Source of the DNA: Sapria himalayana
Taxonomy: Eukaryota > Streptophyta > Magnoliopsida > Malpighiales > Rafflesiaceae
Assembly (NCBI GenBank): GCA_029783825.1
Contig: JAREIK010011385.1
Span: forward strand, 48,675-112,674
DNA length: 64,000 nucleotides
Direction of reading: 5' to 3'
This document shows, one piece after another, positions 1-12,313 of the stretch. A program made the translations under genes and the position numbers. The notes below the pieces were generated by a model that was given only the letters and a program-made list of their open reading frames with translations, was not told where the DNA came from and did not search any database. Every line of letters begins with the position of its first letter. Within the stretch, counting starts at the first letter, position 1.

Positions 1-809
1 AAAAGGGGAAAGGAAGAAGCAGGGTATGGGTGAAGAGGGGGCAGAGAGAAGAAGAAGGAGATGTGGAATTTAATAGGGAGGAGAGTGTAGAAGAGAGAGG
101 GGAGGTAGTGGAAAGATACAAGAAGAAAGGGGTAGAAAAAAGGGTGGACAAGACTTGTTGGCAGATTGTGAGCATTAGATGGTTGAAGAGAGTTTAGAAG
201 GGGCATTGGAAGAAATTGAAAAAGGTCTGCTGGAAAGGAGAATGATGGGATGGGAGAGGGAAAAAGGAAGAGAATGATGAAGAGTTAAGTGTAGAAAAGG
301 ATATAGAAAGGTATAGAATGGAAGAAATAAGGGAGTTGCTGGCAAAACTAACAAAGATGGTAGAAGGAATTGGGGTAGAAGCTAGGACAATAAACAGTAG
401 GGTCGGAGCTAGAGGAAGGAGGAAGGAGAACAGAAAAGAGACATAAATAGTTAAAGAAATAGAGAGATATGAGTGGGAAGATGATGATCTACTCTCGGAG
501 GCGTGCTTGGAGGCAAAAAGTTGGCAGTTTATAAGTCATGACAAAGATGAAATGTGGCCTATCTCTAATCTACCACATGATGATTTATATGAATATAATA
601 TGTTCAGATTCTTCCCATAGAATAGAGAAATCGTAATTGAAGAAATAAGAAAATTGAGGAAAGGCCTGGAAAATATGAACCTAGGAAAATTGCAGGCGCC
701 ACCTAGCTCAAGTAAATCATCAAGAAATAGGAAAAAATATTTAAATATGAAGTATGATTCGAAATGCATCACAAGAGAGCACAAGCAAGATTTACATAGA
801 TATGTTTAA
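1..809 (+). pseudogene. LINE A ORF1 (gag-like) C-terminal half, decayed
   Basis: This is the charged, low-complexity C-terminal region of a plant LINE ORF1. The homologous part of LINE B sits just after its DUF4283 and zinc-knuckle segments: the start here (GKGRSRVWVKRGQREEEG) matches LINE B at about 13070-13120. The last 30 residues are conserved between copies, with a basic motif resembling RNxKKYLNxKYDxKCxT at about 726-770. In-frame stops are present, for example near 198 and 618. The reading frame ends in TAA at 807-809, overlapping the ORF2 ATG at 802 by 8 nt. ORF1 proteins of this class bind the element RNA as part of the RNP. The protein is not functional as it stands. Confidence 0.8.
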
Positions 810-3800
810 TAGCCTATATTGGAACATAAGAGGAGTAGTGAATACTCCAACAATAAATAGAATGATAGGGCTAAATAGATTACACAAAATTAATATTGCA
901 ATTTTAGTAGAACCAATGGTAAAAAAAAGAACAAATAGAAAACTATAAGAAATGATTGGTTTTCATCAGGCCTTTTCAAACCTGAACGGTATGTTATGGG
1001 TCGTGTGGAATAATTCAATGGAGGTTGAAATATTTTCAGAAGCTAAGCAAATAATCAGCTTAAAATTAGGAAAATCAGATTCGATTATATCAGTGGTGTA
1101 TGCTAGCAATGTTAGAGAAGATAGGAAATCACTATGGAAAGTGATGGATGATCTACCCGCAAAGAAATCTCCCTAGATTATTGGAGGAGATTTCAATGTG
1201 ATTAGAAATCCAAGTGGAAAAAGGGGAGGTAGACCTCCTGACCAGATTGCTTTAGATCAGTTCAACGAGGCAATAGCAAGAGCAAATTTAATGGAGGTGA
1301 ACTTTCTTGGGTCAAACTTACATGTGCAATAATTGGAAGAGGACGGGAGCAATATGGTCCAGACTAGATCGAGTTCTACTTAACACACAATGGATGGATA
1401 AGATGGAAGGAATAAAAATCAAACATCTAAGTAGAACCTGTTGGACCATAGCCCACTCTTTATGACATTTGAGGTAAGTAATGGGAAAAATTATGGGTTT
1501 AAATTTCAAAATATGTGGTGATTGCATAAAGGGGTTTGATACCATAGTAAAAGAATCATGGGAAAACCAGTTTCGGGTAACCCTATGCAAATTCTGGCAA
1601 AAAAATTTCGAACCTTACAATATCACTTGCTAAATGGAATAAAGAGATTTTTGGAATAATTAGTAAAAATACACAGGAGGTTGAATAGAAGGTTGCGACG
1701 CTTGAAATAGAATATGAGTAGAGGCAAGATGACATTTCTAGAATGGAGTTAAGTAAAGTGAGAGCGCAACTAAGGCTTGAAATGCACATGGAAGAAGTGT
1801 TTTAGAAGGAGAGTCAGGTGGCTAAAAGACGGAGAAAAAAAACATGAAAATTTTCAATGCTATGGCAAAAATAAGAATGAGAAACAAAAAATAAAAGGCT
1901 AAAAAAACAAATGGGCAATGGTTAGAAAAGGAAGATGAAATAAGAAATGAACTAGAAAAGTATTTTTAAAATCATCTAAGAAGGGATTCATTAATGTAGT
2001 ATATTGAGAGGAGGGTCTTAGAAGAAAAAAAATTAGAAAAACTTTTTTCAGAAGAGGAGGTAAGAGGCAGTGTTTAATGTGTCCAAAGATAGCGGCATGT
2101 CCAGATGGATGGAATAACAACTTTTTTCAGCATAGTTGGCCTTTTATTAAAAAAGCTGGTAGCAGCTATTGCTAGTATCTTTGCTGGCACGGAGGTCACA
2201 AAAGCATGGGGCTAAGTCATTCATTATACTGATTCTTTAGAATGCTAACACACAGACAGGGAAAGATTATAGGCCAATTAGTCTATGTAATTCAATTTAT
2301 AAGATCTTAGCTAAATTACTGCATGGTAGGCTTAGCAAAATTCTTCCCTCTATCATATCTTGAACAAACCGGTTTTGTAAAGGATAGGTCGATAATGGAA
2401 AATATTAACCTAACCTCAGAAATGATAAAGGAAATAGGAGCAAAATCAAGATGGCATAATTTAATATCAAGACTGGACTTGTCCAAAGCATTGGATAGAG
2501 TTGAATGGATATTTTATGCTATTTAATGAGAAAGATGGGCTTCTTGGAATTCTGGATAGACCTAATGCATAGATGCATTCAAGCGCATGAGTTAAAATTC
2601 TCATAAACGGATAGGCTAGTGAAGAGTTTAAACCAACAAGAGGGCTTAGACAAGGGGACCTGCTCTCTCCATCCTTATTTAACATATATCTGGAGCACTT
2701 TATTGTAAATCTAAAAAAGGATATGAGAGAAGGAAAAATCTTTACCTATAAACAACCAAGGAACATTCAGATTGTGAGCTACTTGGCGTATGCGAACAAT
2801 ATTATTATCATAAATGCAAGTAGCAAATCGATGAGAAATTTGATGATGTTATTACAGAATATGGAGGAAGAATCAGGCAAGTGTTAAATAAAAATTAATA
2901 CCAATTTATAAATACAAAGAACACATGAAAACATAGCCATAAAAATAAAAAATCTCACAGACTTCACACATAATAAAGGAGCTCTAAGCCACTTAGGTTG
3001 CCTAATCTATGAGGGAAGGTTAAAGGAGGAGTATTTAGTAGGTCTGGTTGAAAAGATGAGACAAAAGATTGTGGGTTGGAAAGAAGACCTACTAAATATG
3101 GTAGGAAAAATTTCATTAATCCCACATGTGTTACAAGGCACACTAGCAATCACTTTAATGGCTTTACAACCACCAAAAAACATACTTACAAAGCTGGAAA
3201 GAGAAATGTCTAATTTTTTATGGGGTAAAAGGGAAGGAAAAAATAAAACACATTGGAAAAGATGGGGAGAGCTCTACTTTCGATGGAGGAAGGAGGTTTA
3301 GGTTTTTATAGATGAATGATATAGGCAAAGCTTGGGCTTGTAAAAATTAGTGGAGTTTAAAAAATAATAAAAATGGTAGTCCTTGGGTGGCATATAAGAA
3401 AGCTAGATATAGCCTAGGTGATAAAGCATTCAACAACCCAAAACAGTTGACAAAAAGCTGGAAGCTAATGTGCAAGTAGTAAATCATTATGGAGAAGCAC
3501 GTGATACTAACTATATCCGAGTGGAAATGGTCACTGTATCCACAAGGAAAATTCATGCTGAAAAGTGCTAAAGAGTTTGTTAGAAATAAAAAATCTTCTC
3601 AAAAAATTTTTGAAAGAACATGACAAAGGTGCTCCCACAAAAAATGAATGTGTTAATGTGGAAACATCTCTTAAATGGGATCCCTGTCGACAAGAATATT
3701 CAGAGGAAAGACATAAGACTAGCATCCAAATGCGAATGCTATAGTCAAGACATAGAAAACTTGGATCATCTTTATTCAACTGAAAAAATAGCTCGGAAAA

Positions 3801-4655
3801 TATGGAACAAGTTAGAAATGGATGTAGACTTAGAAACTAGCACAACATCACTTGAAGAAAGATTAAAAAAATGAAGAAATAGTTATACGAAATATAAGAT
3901 TTTAAAATGGATAAGAAATTACATTCTGCATATCACAGTCTGGTGGCTATGGAAATATAGAAAATAGTAGGTTAGAAGGTATTCCGATGAATGCCATAAA
4001 TATATCAAAAGAAATTAAAAATGAAAGTGCATTTATCTCGGCCTATAACTGATAAAATTGAGAAGAATAGGGCTAGATGAGAACAGAAGTTAACTTGGGG
4101 CATCTCTACATGTTTTAAGAAAATGTCAGCAATAAGAGTTATCAGCTAGAATAAGTCCTTACAAGGGGGCTTAGTTCTAAACACATATGGGAGCTTCAAG
4201 AGGGATATGGGAGTAGCGGGTGGAGGAAGTGTGATTAGAAACCAAGAGGAAATGTAATAAAAGCATTTACAATGGGGGCACGGCCTCCTCAGCCTTGCAC
4301 ACTGAAATTAAAGCATTATAGAAAGGAATGATAATTTGTAAGGAAAATAACTTTTTAAATATTCAAGTTCAAGTAGATTCGAGCCTGCTAGTTGATTTAG
4401 TGATAGGTAAATTAGATTTATGGAAGTTTGAGGATGACATTAATAAAATTAAAAGTTTAATAGAAGAATTAAATGGTAAAATCAAACACATTTTTAGAAA
4501 GGCAAATGCCTTAGGTTGATAAACTTGCTATTGAAGGTAGAGAGAAAGGAGCACAGGAATTTGACGGTGTTAATATTCTGAATAAAATCAAAGGCTTAAT
4601 AAAATTAGATAAAATAAGTTTCTCCTATATTAGAATTCAAAAGATTAAAGATTAG
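802..4655 (+). pseudogene. LINE A ORF2 (endonuclease, reverse transcriptase, zf-RVT, RNase H), decayed
   Basis: The start is ATG at 802, giving MFNSLYWNIRG, the usual first endonuclease motif. An EP motif (about 910) and IIGGDFN (about 1177-1197) follow, and the Trp before IIGG is a TAG stop at 1174. Reverse transcriptase motifs include LDLSKALDRVEW (about 2470-2510). The active-site YADD is YANN in this copy (about 2788-2800), so both catalytic aspartates of that box are lost. The thumb region (GKREGKNKTHWKRWGE) lies near 3220-3270. A zf-RVT segment follows at about 3620-3870. RNase H at about 4150-4510 reads NTYGSF where the catalytic Asp is expected. The C-terminus is FSYIRIQKIKD, then TAG at 4653. 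At least ten stops or frameshifts are visible. Coding capacity is lost. Confidence 0.92.
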
Positions 4656-5708
4656 AACGAAATAATTTAAGAAGAAGGCTAGGTGGCAAAGTTAAATTTT
4701 TAGTTTTTCTTTTTAACTTGTTTATTATGCAGCTATTAACATATGCAAAAGAAGTTATTCAAAAGGCCCCCCAGTAATGAGGAAGGACTATAAAGAGATA
4801 AATCGCTCAAAAAAAAGAATGCTTCGGAATAGATGGGAGATTTTTGGCAGATTCAAGCTTAGGAAATGGTAAGAGGGAATAGGTGTAGTGGATATAAAGA
4901 CTTGTAGTTGGTGGAATCTTTTGCAAGTTTTATAGAGGATGTAAAGAAAGGCCATCTGTTTGTTGCAAACTATCATTATGCTTACAGTGGAGTTGTATAA
5001 TTTTGCCAGAGCAACCAAGCTGCATGGTTCAGGCACTAGTGAGAAAGGTTAGAAGGTAATGAAACATATAGAATGATAGGATGCTGGTTAATTATTTTGC
5101 AAGTTCATTTATATCAGGAGCAAGCAAAGAATGGAGGTATGGAAGATGCCAGACACAAGATGAAGATTGGAGTACAAGGAATTGGGTAGGAATTGAGGGT
5201 GTAAGTGTCTGTAAGCTCTGTGAAGTGTCTGCTGTAGGTCAATGTTGTGTGTATGGGTTTGGGAAAGTGAGTGTATGTTTGTAATCAAAGTTCAATGGTC
5301 TGGTAAATATCAGGTAAGTAGTAGTTGGTAACCTATGCAGTCTGTTGGGTAAGGGTTGTTAAGTGTCTGTTTGTAGGAGCATCTTGGTCAAGTTTCAGCA
5401 GGAGCAATTGTTAAGGAAGGAAGCATGATTAAAGGATAGATTTCGAAGAAACTAGGAAAGGTAGGAGCTGAGGAAGGCATGAAAAAGATAGGAAAACAGA
5501 GTATTTTCAGCATTGAAATCCAACAAAATATAAAAATATAGCCTAATGTAGAAAGTGATATAGTAAATAATTTAACTATAGTTCATGTTATTTGATTTTT
5601 ATTTTAAGAAAGGGTGTAGAAGGTAAAAGGTAAGATTTTAGTTTGTAAAAATGGTATTCCTCTGCCAAAAGAGAGGGCTATTATAAGAAAATAAACTTTG
5701 AAAAAAAA
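4656..5708 (+). other. LINE A 3' UTR with conserved terminal sequence
   Basis: This noncoding stretch of about 1.05 kb lies between the ORF2 stop and the satellite. Its last 100 bases, from AAGGGTGTAGAAGG through TTTGTAAAAATGG to the CCAAAAGAGAGGG block and an A-rich end, recur as reverse complements at the 3' ends of LINEs C, D and F. The short open frames in it show no recognisable protein. Confidence 0.8.
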
Positions 5709-8092
5709 GAAGAATAGAAGAATAAGAAGAATAATAAGAAAAAGAATAATAATAAGAAAAGAAGAAAAAGAAGAAAAAGAAGAATAAGAAAAATAAGAAG
5801 AATAAGAAGAATAAGAAGAATAAGAAAAATAAGAAAAATAAGAAGAATAAGAAGAAAAGCAGAATAAAAGAATAAGAAGAATAAAAGAATAAGAACAGTA
5901 AAAAGAATAAGAAGAATAAGAAGAATATGGAGAATAAAAAGAATAAAAGAAAAGAGAATAAGAAGAATAAAAAAAATGAAGAATATAAAGAAAAGGATGA
6001 ATAAGAAGAATTAGAAGAATTAAAAAAATAGAAGAATAAAAAGAATAAGAAGAAATAGAATAATTAAAAGAATATGAAGAATAAAAAGAATTAGAAGAAT
6101 TAGAAGAATATAAAAATAAGAAGAATATAAGAATTAGAGAATTATAAGAATTAGTAGAATTAGAAGAATATGAGGAATAAGAAAAATAATAAAAATAAGA
6201 AGAATAAGAAGGATAAGAAAAAATATAAAAATAAAAAGAATAACAAGAATAACAATAATTACAAGAATAAGAAAAATAAGAAGAATAAGAAGAATAAACA
6301 GATTAAGAAGAATAGGAAGAATAAGAAGAATAAAATGAATAATAAGAATAAGAACTATAAGAAAAATAAGAAGAGTAATAAGAAAAAAACGAATTAGAAG
6401 AATAAGATGAATATGAAGAATAAGAATAATAAGCATAATAAGAACAAAAATAAGAATAAGATGAATAAGGAGTATAAAAAGAAAATAAGCAATAAGAAGA
6501 ATAAGAAGATTAAAAAGAATAAGAATAAGAATAAGAATAATAAGAATAATAAGAAGATTAAAAAGAATAAGAATAATAAGAAGAATAAGAAGAATAAGAA
6601 GTATATGAAGAATAAGAAGAATATGATGAATAAGAAGAATAAGAAGAATAAAAAAATAAAAAGAATAAAAAGAACAATAAGAATAAGAAGAATAATAAGA
6701 ATAAGAAGAATAAAAAGATAATGAAGAATAGGAAGAATAAGAAGAATAAGAAGATAAAGAAGAATAAGAAGAATAGAAAGAATAAGAATAAACAAAATAC
6801 TAAAAGAATAAAAGAATAAGAAGATTAAGGAGAATAATAAGAATAAGAAGAATTATAAGAATAAAAAGTATAATAAGAACAAGAAGAATAATAAGAATAG
6901 AAGAACAAGAACAAGAAGAATAAGAAGAACAAGAAGAATAAGAAGAACAAGAAGAATAATAAGAGTAATAATAATAATAAGAATAATAAGATTAAAAATA
7001 ATAGGAAGAAAAATTAAAATAATAAGAATAAGAAGTATAAGAATAATAAGAAAAGTAATAAGAATAAGAACAATATGAATAATAAGAAGAATAAGAAGAA
7101 TAAGAAGAATAAGAAAAATAAGAAGAATAAGATGAATAATATGTTTAAGAAGAATAGAAAGAATAAGAAAATTATTAAAAATAATAAGAATAAGAAGTAT
7201 AAGAAAAATAAGCAAAGTAATAAGAAGAAAAATAAGAAGAATAGGAAGAATAAAAAGAATAGGATGAATAATAAGAATAAGAAGAGTAAGAATAATAAGA
7301 AGAATAAGAAGAGTAAGAAGAATAAAAAGAATAGGAGAAATAAGAATAATAAGAAGAATAAAAAGAATAAGAAGAATAATAAGAAAAAAACAATAAAAAT
7401 AAAAAGAAGAATAAAAAGAATAATAAGAATAAGAAGATTAAATAGAATAAGTAGAATAAAAAGATAAAGAAAATTAAGAAGAATAAGATGAATAAGAACA
7501 AAAATAAGAATAAGATGAATAAGAATAAAATGAAGAATACAAAGAATAGAAATAATAAGAACAAAAAGAATAGAAGAATAATAAGAATAAGAAGAATATG
7601 AAGAATATGGAGAATAAGAAAAATAGAAAGAATAAGAAAAAAAAAGAATATAATAATAAAAAGATTATAAAGATTTAAAAAATAAGAACAATAAAAGATA
7701 ATAAGAATAAAAATGAAAACAAGAATAAGAAGAATAAAAAGAATAAGAAGAATTAAAAGAATAAGATGTATAAAAGAATAAGAAGAATAAGAATATAAAT
7801 AAAATAGAATAAGATGAATAAGAAGAATAAGAAGAATAAGAAGAATTAGAAGAATTAGAAGAATAAGAAGAATTAGAAGAATAAGAAGAATAGAAGAATA
7901 AGAAGAATAATAAGAATATAAAGTATAAGAAAATAAGAAGAATAAAAAGAATAAAAAGAATAAGAAATATAAGATGAATAAGAAGAATAAAAAAGATGAA
8001 TAATAACAATAAGAATAATAAAAAGAATTAGAAGAATATGAAGAATAAGAATAATATGTAGAATAAGAATAATAGAAAAATAAGAAGAATAA
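5709..8092 (+). repeat. AAGAAT/AAGAAGAAT satellite, tail side of LINE A
   Basis: This is 2.4 kb of degenerate repeats built from AAG, AAT, AAA and ATA triplets, with nonamer AAGAAGAAT as the commonest unit and AATAAG and GAATAATAAG variants. It starts directly after the LINE A 3' end and reads AAGAAT on the same strand as the LINE. Triplet phasing keeps five of six frames nearly free of stops, which produces Lys/Asn-rich and Leu/Ile-rich pseudo-ORFs. Many AATAAA and AATAAG hexamers occur on the LINE-sense strand. I see no other element inside it. Confidence 0.93.
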
Positions 8093-9160
8093 TCTTTTTT
8101 AATTTTCTTATTTTTTTTATTCTTATTCTTTCTATTCTATTAATGTCTTGTATACTTTTTTATTCAACTTATACTCTTATTTATCTTATTCTTATTATTC
8201 ATCTTATTTTTCTTTTTTTTTCTTATTCTTCTTGTTCTTATAATTCTTTTTATTCTTCTTATTATTTTATACTTCTTATTCTTCTTATTCTTCTTTCTTC
8301 ATATTCTTCTTGTGTCTTTTTTTTATTCTTATTCTCCTTATTCATCTTATCTAGTTATGTCTATTATTCAACTTTTCTTTGTATTCTACTTATTCTTTTA
8401 TTTTCTTATAGTTTTATTCTTCTTATTCTTGTTTATTCATATTTATATTCTTATACATTTTTTTCTTTTTATTCTTCTTATTTTTCTTATTCTTCTTATT
8501 CTTCTTATTTTTCTTATTGTTCTTATTCTTATTTTTCTTTTTATTCTTCTTATTCTACTTATTCTTCTTATTCTCCTTATTCATATTATTCTAATTATTC
8601 TTATAATTCATCTTATTCTTCCTATTCTACTTATTCTGTTTATTTTTCTTATTCTTCTTTTTCTTCTTATTCTCCTCAATCTTGTTTTATTCTTATTTAT
8701 CTTTTTATTCTTTTTATTCTTCTTATTTTTTTATTCTTCTTATTATTCTATTTCTACTTATTCATCTTATTCTTCTTTTTCTTCTTTTTCTTCTTTTTCT
8801 TCTTATTCTTCCTATTCTTTTTATTCTTATTATTCTTCCTATTCTTTTTTATTCTTATTATTCTTTTTATTCTTATTATTCTTTTTATTCTTTTTATTCT
8901 ATTTATTCTTCTTATTCTTCTAATTTTTCATTTTCTTACTATTCTAATTATTTTTTTTATTATTTTTATTCTTATTAATTTTTTTAATCTTTTTAATTTT
9001 CTTATACCACTTATTCTTCTTTTTTTTATTCTAGTTATTCTTCTTATTCTTAGTATTCTTCTTATTCTTCTTATTTTTATTATTCTTCTTATTCTTCTTA
9101 TTCTTTTTATTCTCCTTATTCATCATATTCTAATTAATCTTATTATTCAACTTAATCTTA
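8093..9160 (-). repeat. TTCTTA satellite in opposite strand, tail side of LINE B
   Basis: At about 8093 the purine-rich strand switches: the plus strand changes from AAGAAT to TTCTTA repeats. The array then runs for 1.07 kb into the minus-strand LINE B, so it is in LINE-sense orientation for B. It contains a pure-T tract at about 8210-8222 and the usual TTCTTCTTA, TTATTC and TTTTTATTC variants. The 351-residue open frame across it is a composition artefact. Confidence 0.92.
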
Positions 9161-9323
9161 TTATACATCAACTTCTAGCTTTTTGTCACCTTTTTTAGAT
9201 TCTTGAATGCTTTATCGCCAAAGCTATATTTGGCTTTCATATATGTCACCCAAAGACTATCACTTTTATTATTTTTTAAACTCCGCCAATTTTTACAAGT
9301 ACAAGCTTTGGCTATATCATTCA
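9161..9323 (-). repeat. Distal copy of 163-bp duplication in LINE B
   Basis: This is identical in extent to 9578-9740, with 9 differences in 163 bases, all transitions. In LINE sense the copy follows the zf-RVT codons GLRLAS and restarts at MNDIAKACTCKNW, that is, it jumps back about 250 bases. Its far end merges with the satellite. Confidence 0.93.
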
Positions 9324-9577
9324 TGGATGCTAATCTTAGGCCTTTCCTTTGAATATTCTCATCTATAGAAATCCCCTTTGAAAGAAGTTTCCACATGAAT
9401 ACATTGATTTTTTGTGGGAGCACATTTGTCCATGCTCTTTCAAAAATATATTGCGGAGGTTTTTTAATTCTAATAAGTTATTTAGCACTTTTTAGCACAA
9501 ATTTTCTTTGTGGGTTTAGGGACTATTTCCACCCATAGCTTTTTAATATCACATGTTTCTCCATAATGATTTGATGC

Positions 9578-9740
9578 TTATACATCAGCTTCCAACTTTT
9601 TGTCACCTTTTTTGGATTCTTGGATGCTTTATCACCAAAGCTATATCTGGCTTTCATATATGTCACCCAAAGACTATCACTTTTATTATTTTTTAAACTC
9701 TGCCAATTTTTACAAGCACAAGCTTTGGCTATATCATTCA
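9578..9740 (-). repeat. Proximal (original) copy of 163-bp duplication in LINE B
   Basis: This copy sits in the expected place in ORF2: it continues from the thumb region (WGEHCFPMEGGG) and leads on to KSWKLMYKHQIIMEKH as in LINE A at about 3440-3500. It is therefore the source, and 9161-9323 is the extra copy. Confidence 0.93.
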
Positions 9741-12313
9741 ATGTATAGAAACTTAAGCCTCCTCCCTCCATCGGGAAACAATGCTCTCCCCATCTTTTCC
9801 AATGAATTTTATTTTTTCCTTCCCTTTTACCCCATAAAAAATTAGACATTTCTCTTTCAAGCTTTGTAAACATGTTTTTTGGAGGTTGTAAAGTCATTAG
9901 TGTATATGCTAGTGTTCCTTGTAGCACATGCCTGATTAAAGTAAATTATCCTACCATATTTAGTAGGTCTTCTTTCCAACCAACAATTTTTCGCCTCAAC
10001 TTTTCAACAAAACCTACTAAATACTCCTCCTTCAACCTTCCCTGATAAATCAAGCAATCTAAGTAGCTTAGAGCTCCTTTTTTATGTGTGAAACCCATGA
10101 GATTTTTAATTTTTGTGGCTATGTTTTCAGGCGTGTTTTTTGCAATTATAAATTGCCATTTATTTATATTTAACACTTGCCTCGATTCTTCCTCCAAATT
10201 CTGCAGTAACTTCATTAAATTTCTCATGGATCTGCTACTTGCATTTGAGAAGATAAAAATATCATCTGCATACGCCAAGCAGCTCACAATTGGTGTGCTC
10301 CTTGGCTATTTATATGTAATGATTTTTCCTTCTCTCATATCCTTTTTTAGATTTACTATAAAGAGTTCCAGATAAATATTAAATAAAGATGGCGAGAGAG
10401 GGTCCCCTTGTCTAAGCCCTCTTGTAGGGTTAAATTCTTCACTAGATTAATTAGGCTAGCAAAGAATTCACCCATGATCATCTATGCACTAGAAATACAT
10501 CTATGCATTAGGTCTATCCATAATTCCGAAAAACTCATCTTTTCATTAAAAACATAAAATATCTCTTTCAACTCTATCGAATGCTTTGGACAACTCCAGT
10601 TTTAATATTACATTATGCTTTCTTGCTTCTGCTCCTATTTCCTTGATCATTTCTGAAGCTAAATTAATATTCTCTATTATCAATCTATCCTTTACAAAAC
10701 CAGTTTGTTCAACATATATGATAGAGGGGAGAATTTTACTGAGCCTGCCCTATAGTAATTTAGCTAGAATCTTATAAATAGAATTACATAGGCTGATTGG
10801 CCTATAATCTTCTCATGTCTGTGGATCAGCCTTCTTAGGAATCAGTACAATGTAAGAATTCACCCATACTTTTGTAATCTTTGCGCCAGCAAAGACACTA
10901 GCAATAGCCGCTATCAGCTCTTTTTAATTAAAAAGCCAACTACGGTAAAAAAAACCATTATTCCACCCATCTGGACCTGCCGTGCTATCTTTGTTCACAC
11001 TAAACACTACCTCATTTACCTTTTCCTCTATGGGGAGTTCTTCCAATTTTTTTTATCTTCATCTAAGACCTTCCTCTCAATATACTGCATTAATGAGGCC
11101 TTTCTAGGTGTGTTCGCACTGCATAACTGATTTTTATAATGCTTTTCTAGTTCATTTTTTATTTCCTCTTCCTTTTCTAACCATTGTCCATTTGCTAATT
11201 TTAAACCTTTTATTCTTTGTTTCAACCTTCTTATTTTTGCCATAGCATTGAAATATGTTGTATTTTTGTCTCCGTCTTTTAGCTACTTAACTCTGGCTCT
11301 CTGCTTCCAAAAATTTTCTTCCATGTGCATTTCGAGCCTCAATTGTGCTCTCGCTTTACTTAATTCAATTCTAGAGACATCATCTTGCCTCTCCTCATAT
11401 TCTATTTCATGCTTCTCAACCTTCTGTTAAGCTTTTAGAATATTTTTATTAATATTTCCAAAAATCTTCTTATTCCATTTAACAAGTAAGAATCGCAATG
11501 TTCGATGTCTTTATGCCAGGATTTTCATAGGATTACCCGAAGCTGGTTTTTCCCATGGTTATTTTACTATGGCATTAAAACCCTTATGCAATCCTGACAT
11601 GTTTTGAAATTTGAACCCATCATTTTTTCCATTACTTACCTCAAATGCCATAAGGAGCAGGCTATGGTCCCAGCAGGTTCTACTTAAATGTTTGATTTTA
11701 ATTCCTCCCATTTTGTCCATCAATTGTGTTAAGTAGAACTCGATCCAACCTAGACCATATTGCTCCCCTCCTCTTCCAATTATTGCACCATGTAAAATTT
11801 GACCCAAGAAAGTCTGCCTCCATTAAATTTTCTCTAGCAATTGCCTCATTGAACTGATCTAAGGCAATCTGGTCAGGAGCTCTACCGCCCCTTTTTCACT
11901 AGGATTTCTAATCACATTGAAATCTCCTCCAATAATCCAAGAAGTTTTCTTTGCGACTAGATCATCCATTGCTTTCCATAACAATTTTTTATCTTCTCTA
12001 GCATTGCTAGCGTACACCGCTGAAATGATTGAATCTGATTTATCTAATATGAAGCTGATAATTTTCTTAACTTCTGCAACTATTTCAACTTACATTGACT
12101 TATTCCACATGACCCATATCTTACCATTCAGGTTCGAATAGGCCCGATCGAAGCCAATCAAATTCTTATATTTTTTTATTTATTCTTTTATTACCATTGG
12201 TTCGGCTAAGATTAGAATATTAATTTTGTGTATTTTAATTAGCCCTTTAATTCTATTTATCATAATAGTATTTGCCACTCCTTTTATGTTCCAATACAAG
12301 CTTTTAAACATAT

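Larger units (their letters stand above)
1..5708 (+). mobile_element. LINE A: L1-type plant non-LTR retrotransposon, 5' end outside window
   Basis: The element contains the distal part of ORF1, a complete-length but broken ORF2 and about 1.05 kb of 3' UTR, all on the plus strand. ORF2 shows the plant L1 order: endonuclease, reverse transcriptase, zf-RVT, RNase H. The 3' end carries CCAAAAGAGAGGGCTATTAT at about 5676-5695, then a short A-rich stretch and the AAGAAT satellite. It is closest to LINE B: around 3130-3270, about 42 of 48 residues match the LINE B protein. Numerous stops and frameshifts make it inactive. The copy starts before base 1, so its 5' end and target site cannot be judged. 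Confidence 0.93.
9161..12311 (-). pseudogene. LINE B ORF2 (endonuclease and reverse transcriptase), truncated and decayed
   Basis: The start codon at 12311-12309 gives MFKSLYWNIKG. The endonuclease IIGGDFN motif is intact with its Trp (about 11920-11940), followed by SNFTW/CWDHS-type motifs near 11660-11820. In reverse transcriptase motif A the expected LDLSKAFD reads LELSKAFD (about 10575-10620), so the first catalytic Asp is Glu. The YADD box is intact in SCLAYADDIFIF (about 10250-10290). Thumb residues match LINE A at 9790-9930. The zf-RVT part (QRKGLRLAS, about 9330-9360) is followed abruptly by a second copy of the upstream MNDIAKAC segment and then satellite. RNase H is absent. Stops and frameshifts split the frame into many pieces. 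Confidence 0.9.

Noticed and set aside
8143..9198. Long open frames in arrays (for example 351 aa here, 348 aa at 36610-37656, 293 aa at 58819-59700) as real genes
   Set aside because: They consist only of phased satellite triplets, exist in several frames at once, and have no domain or stable start.
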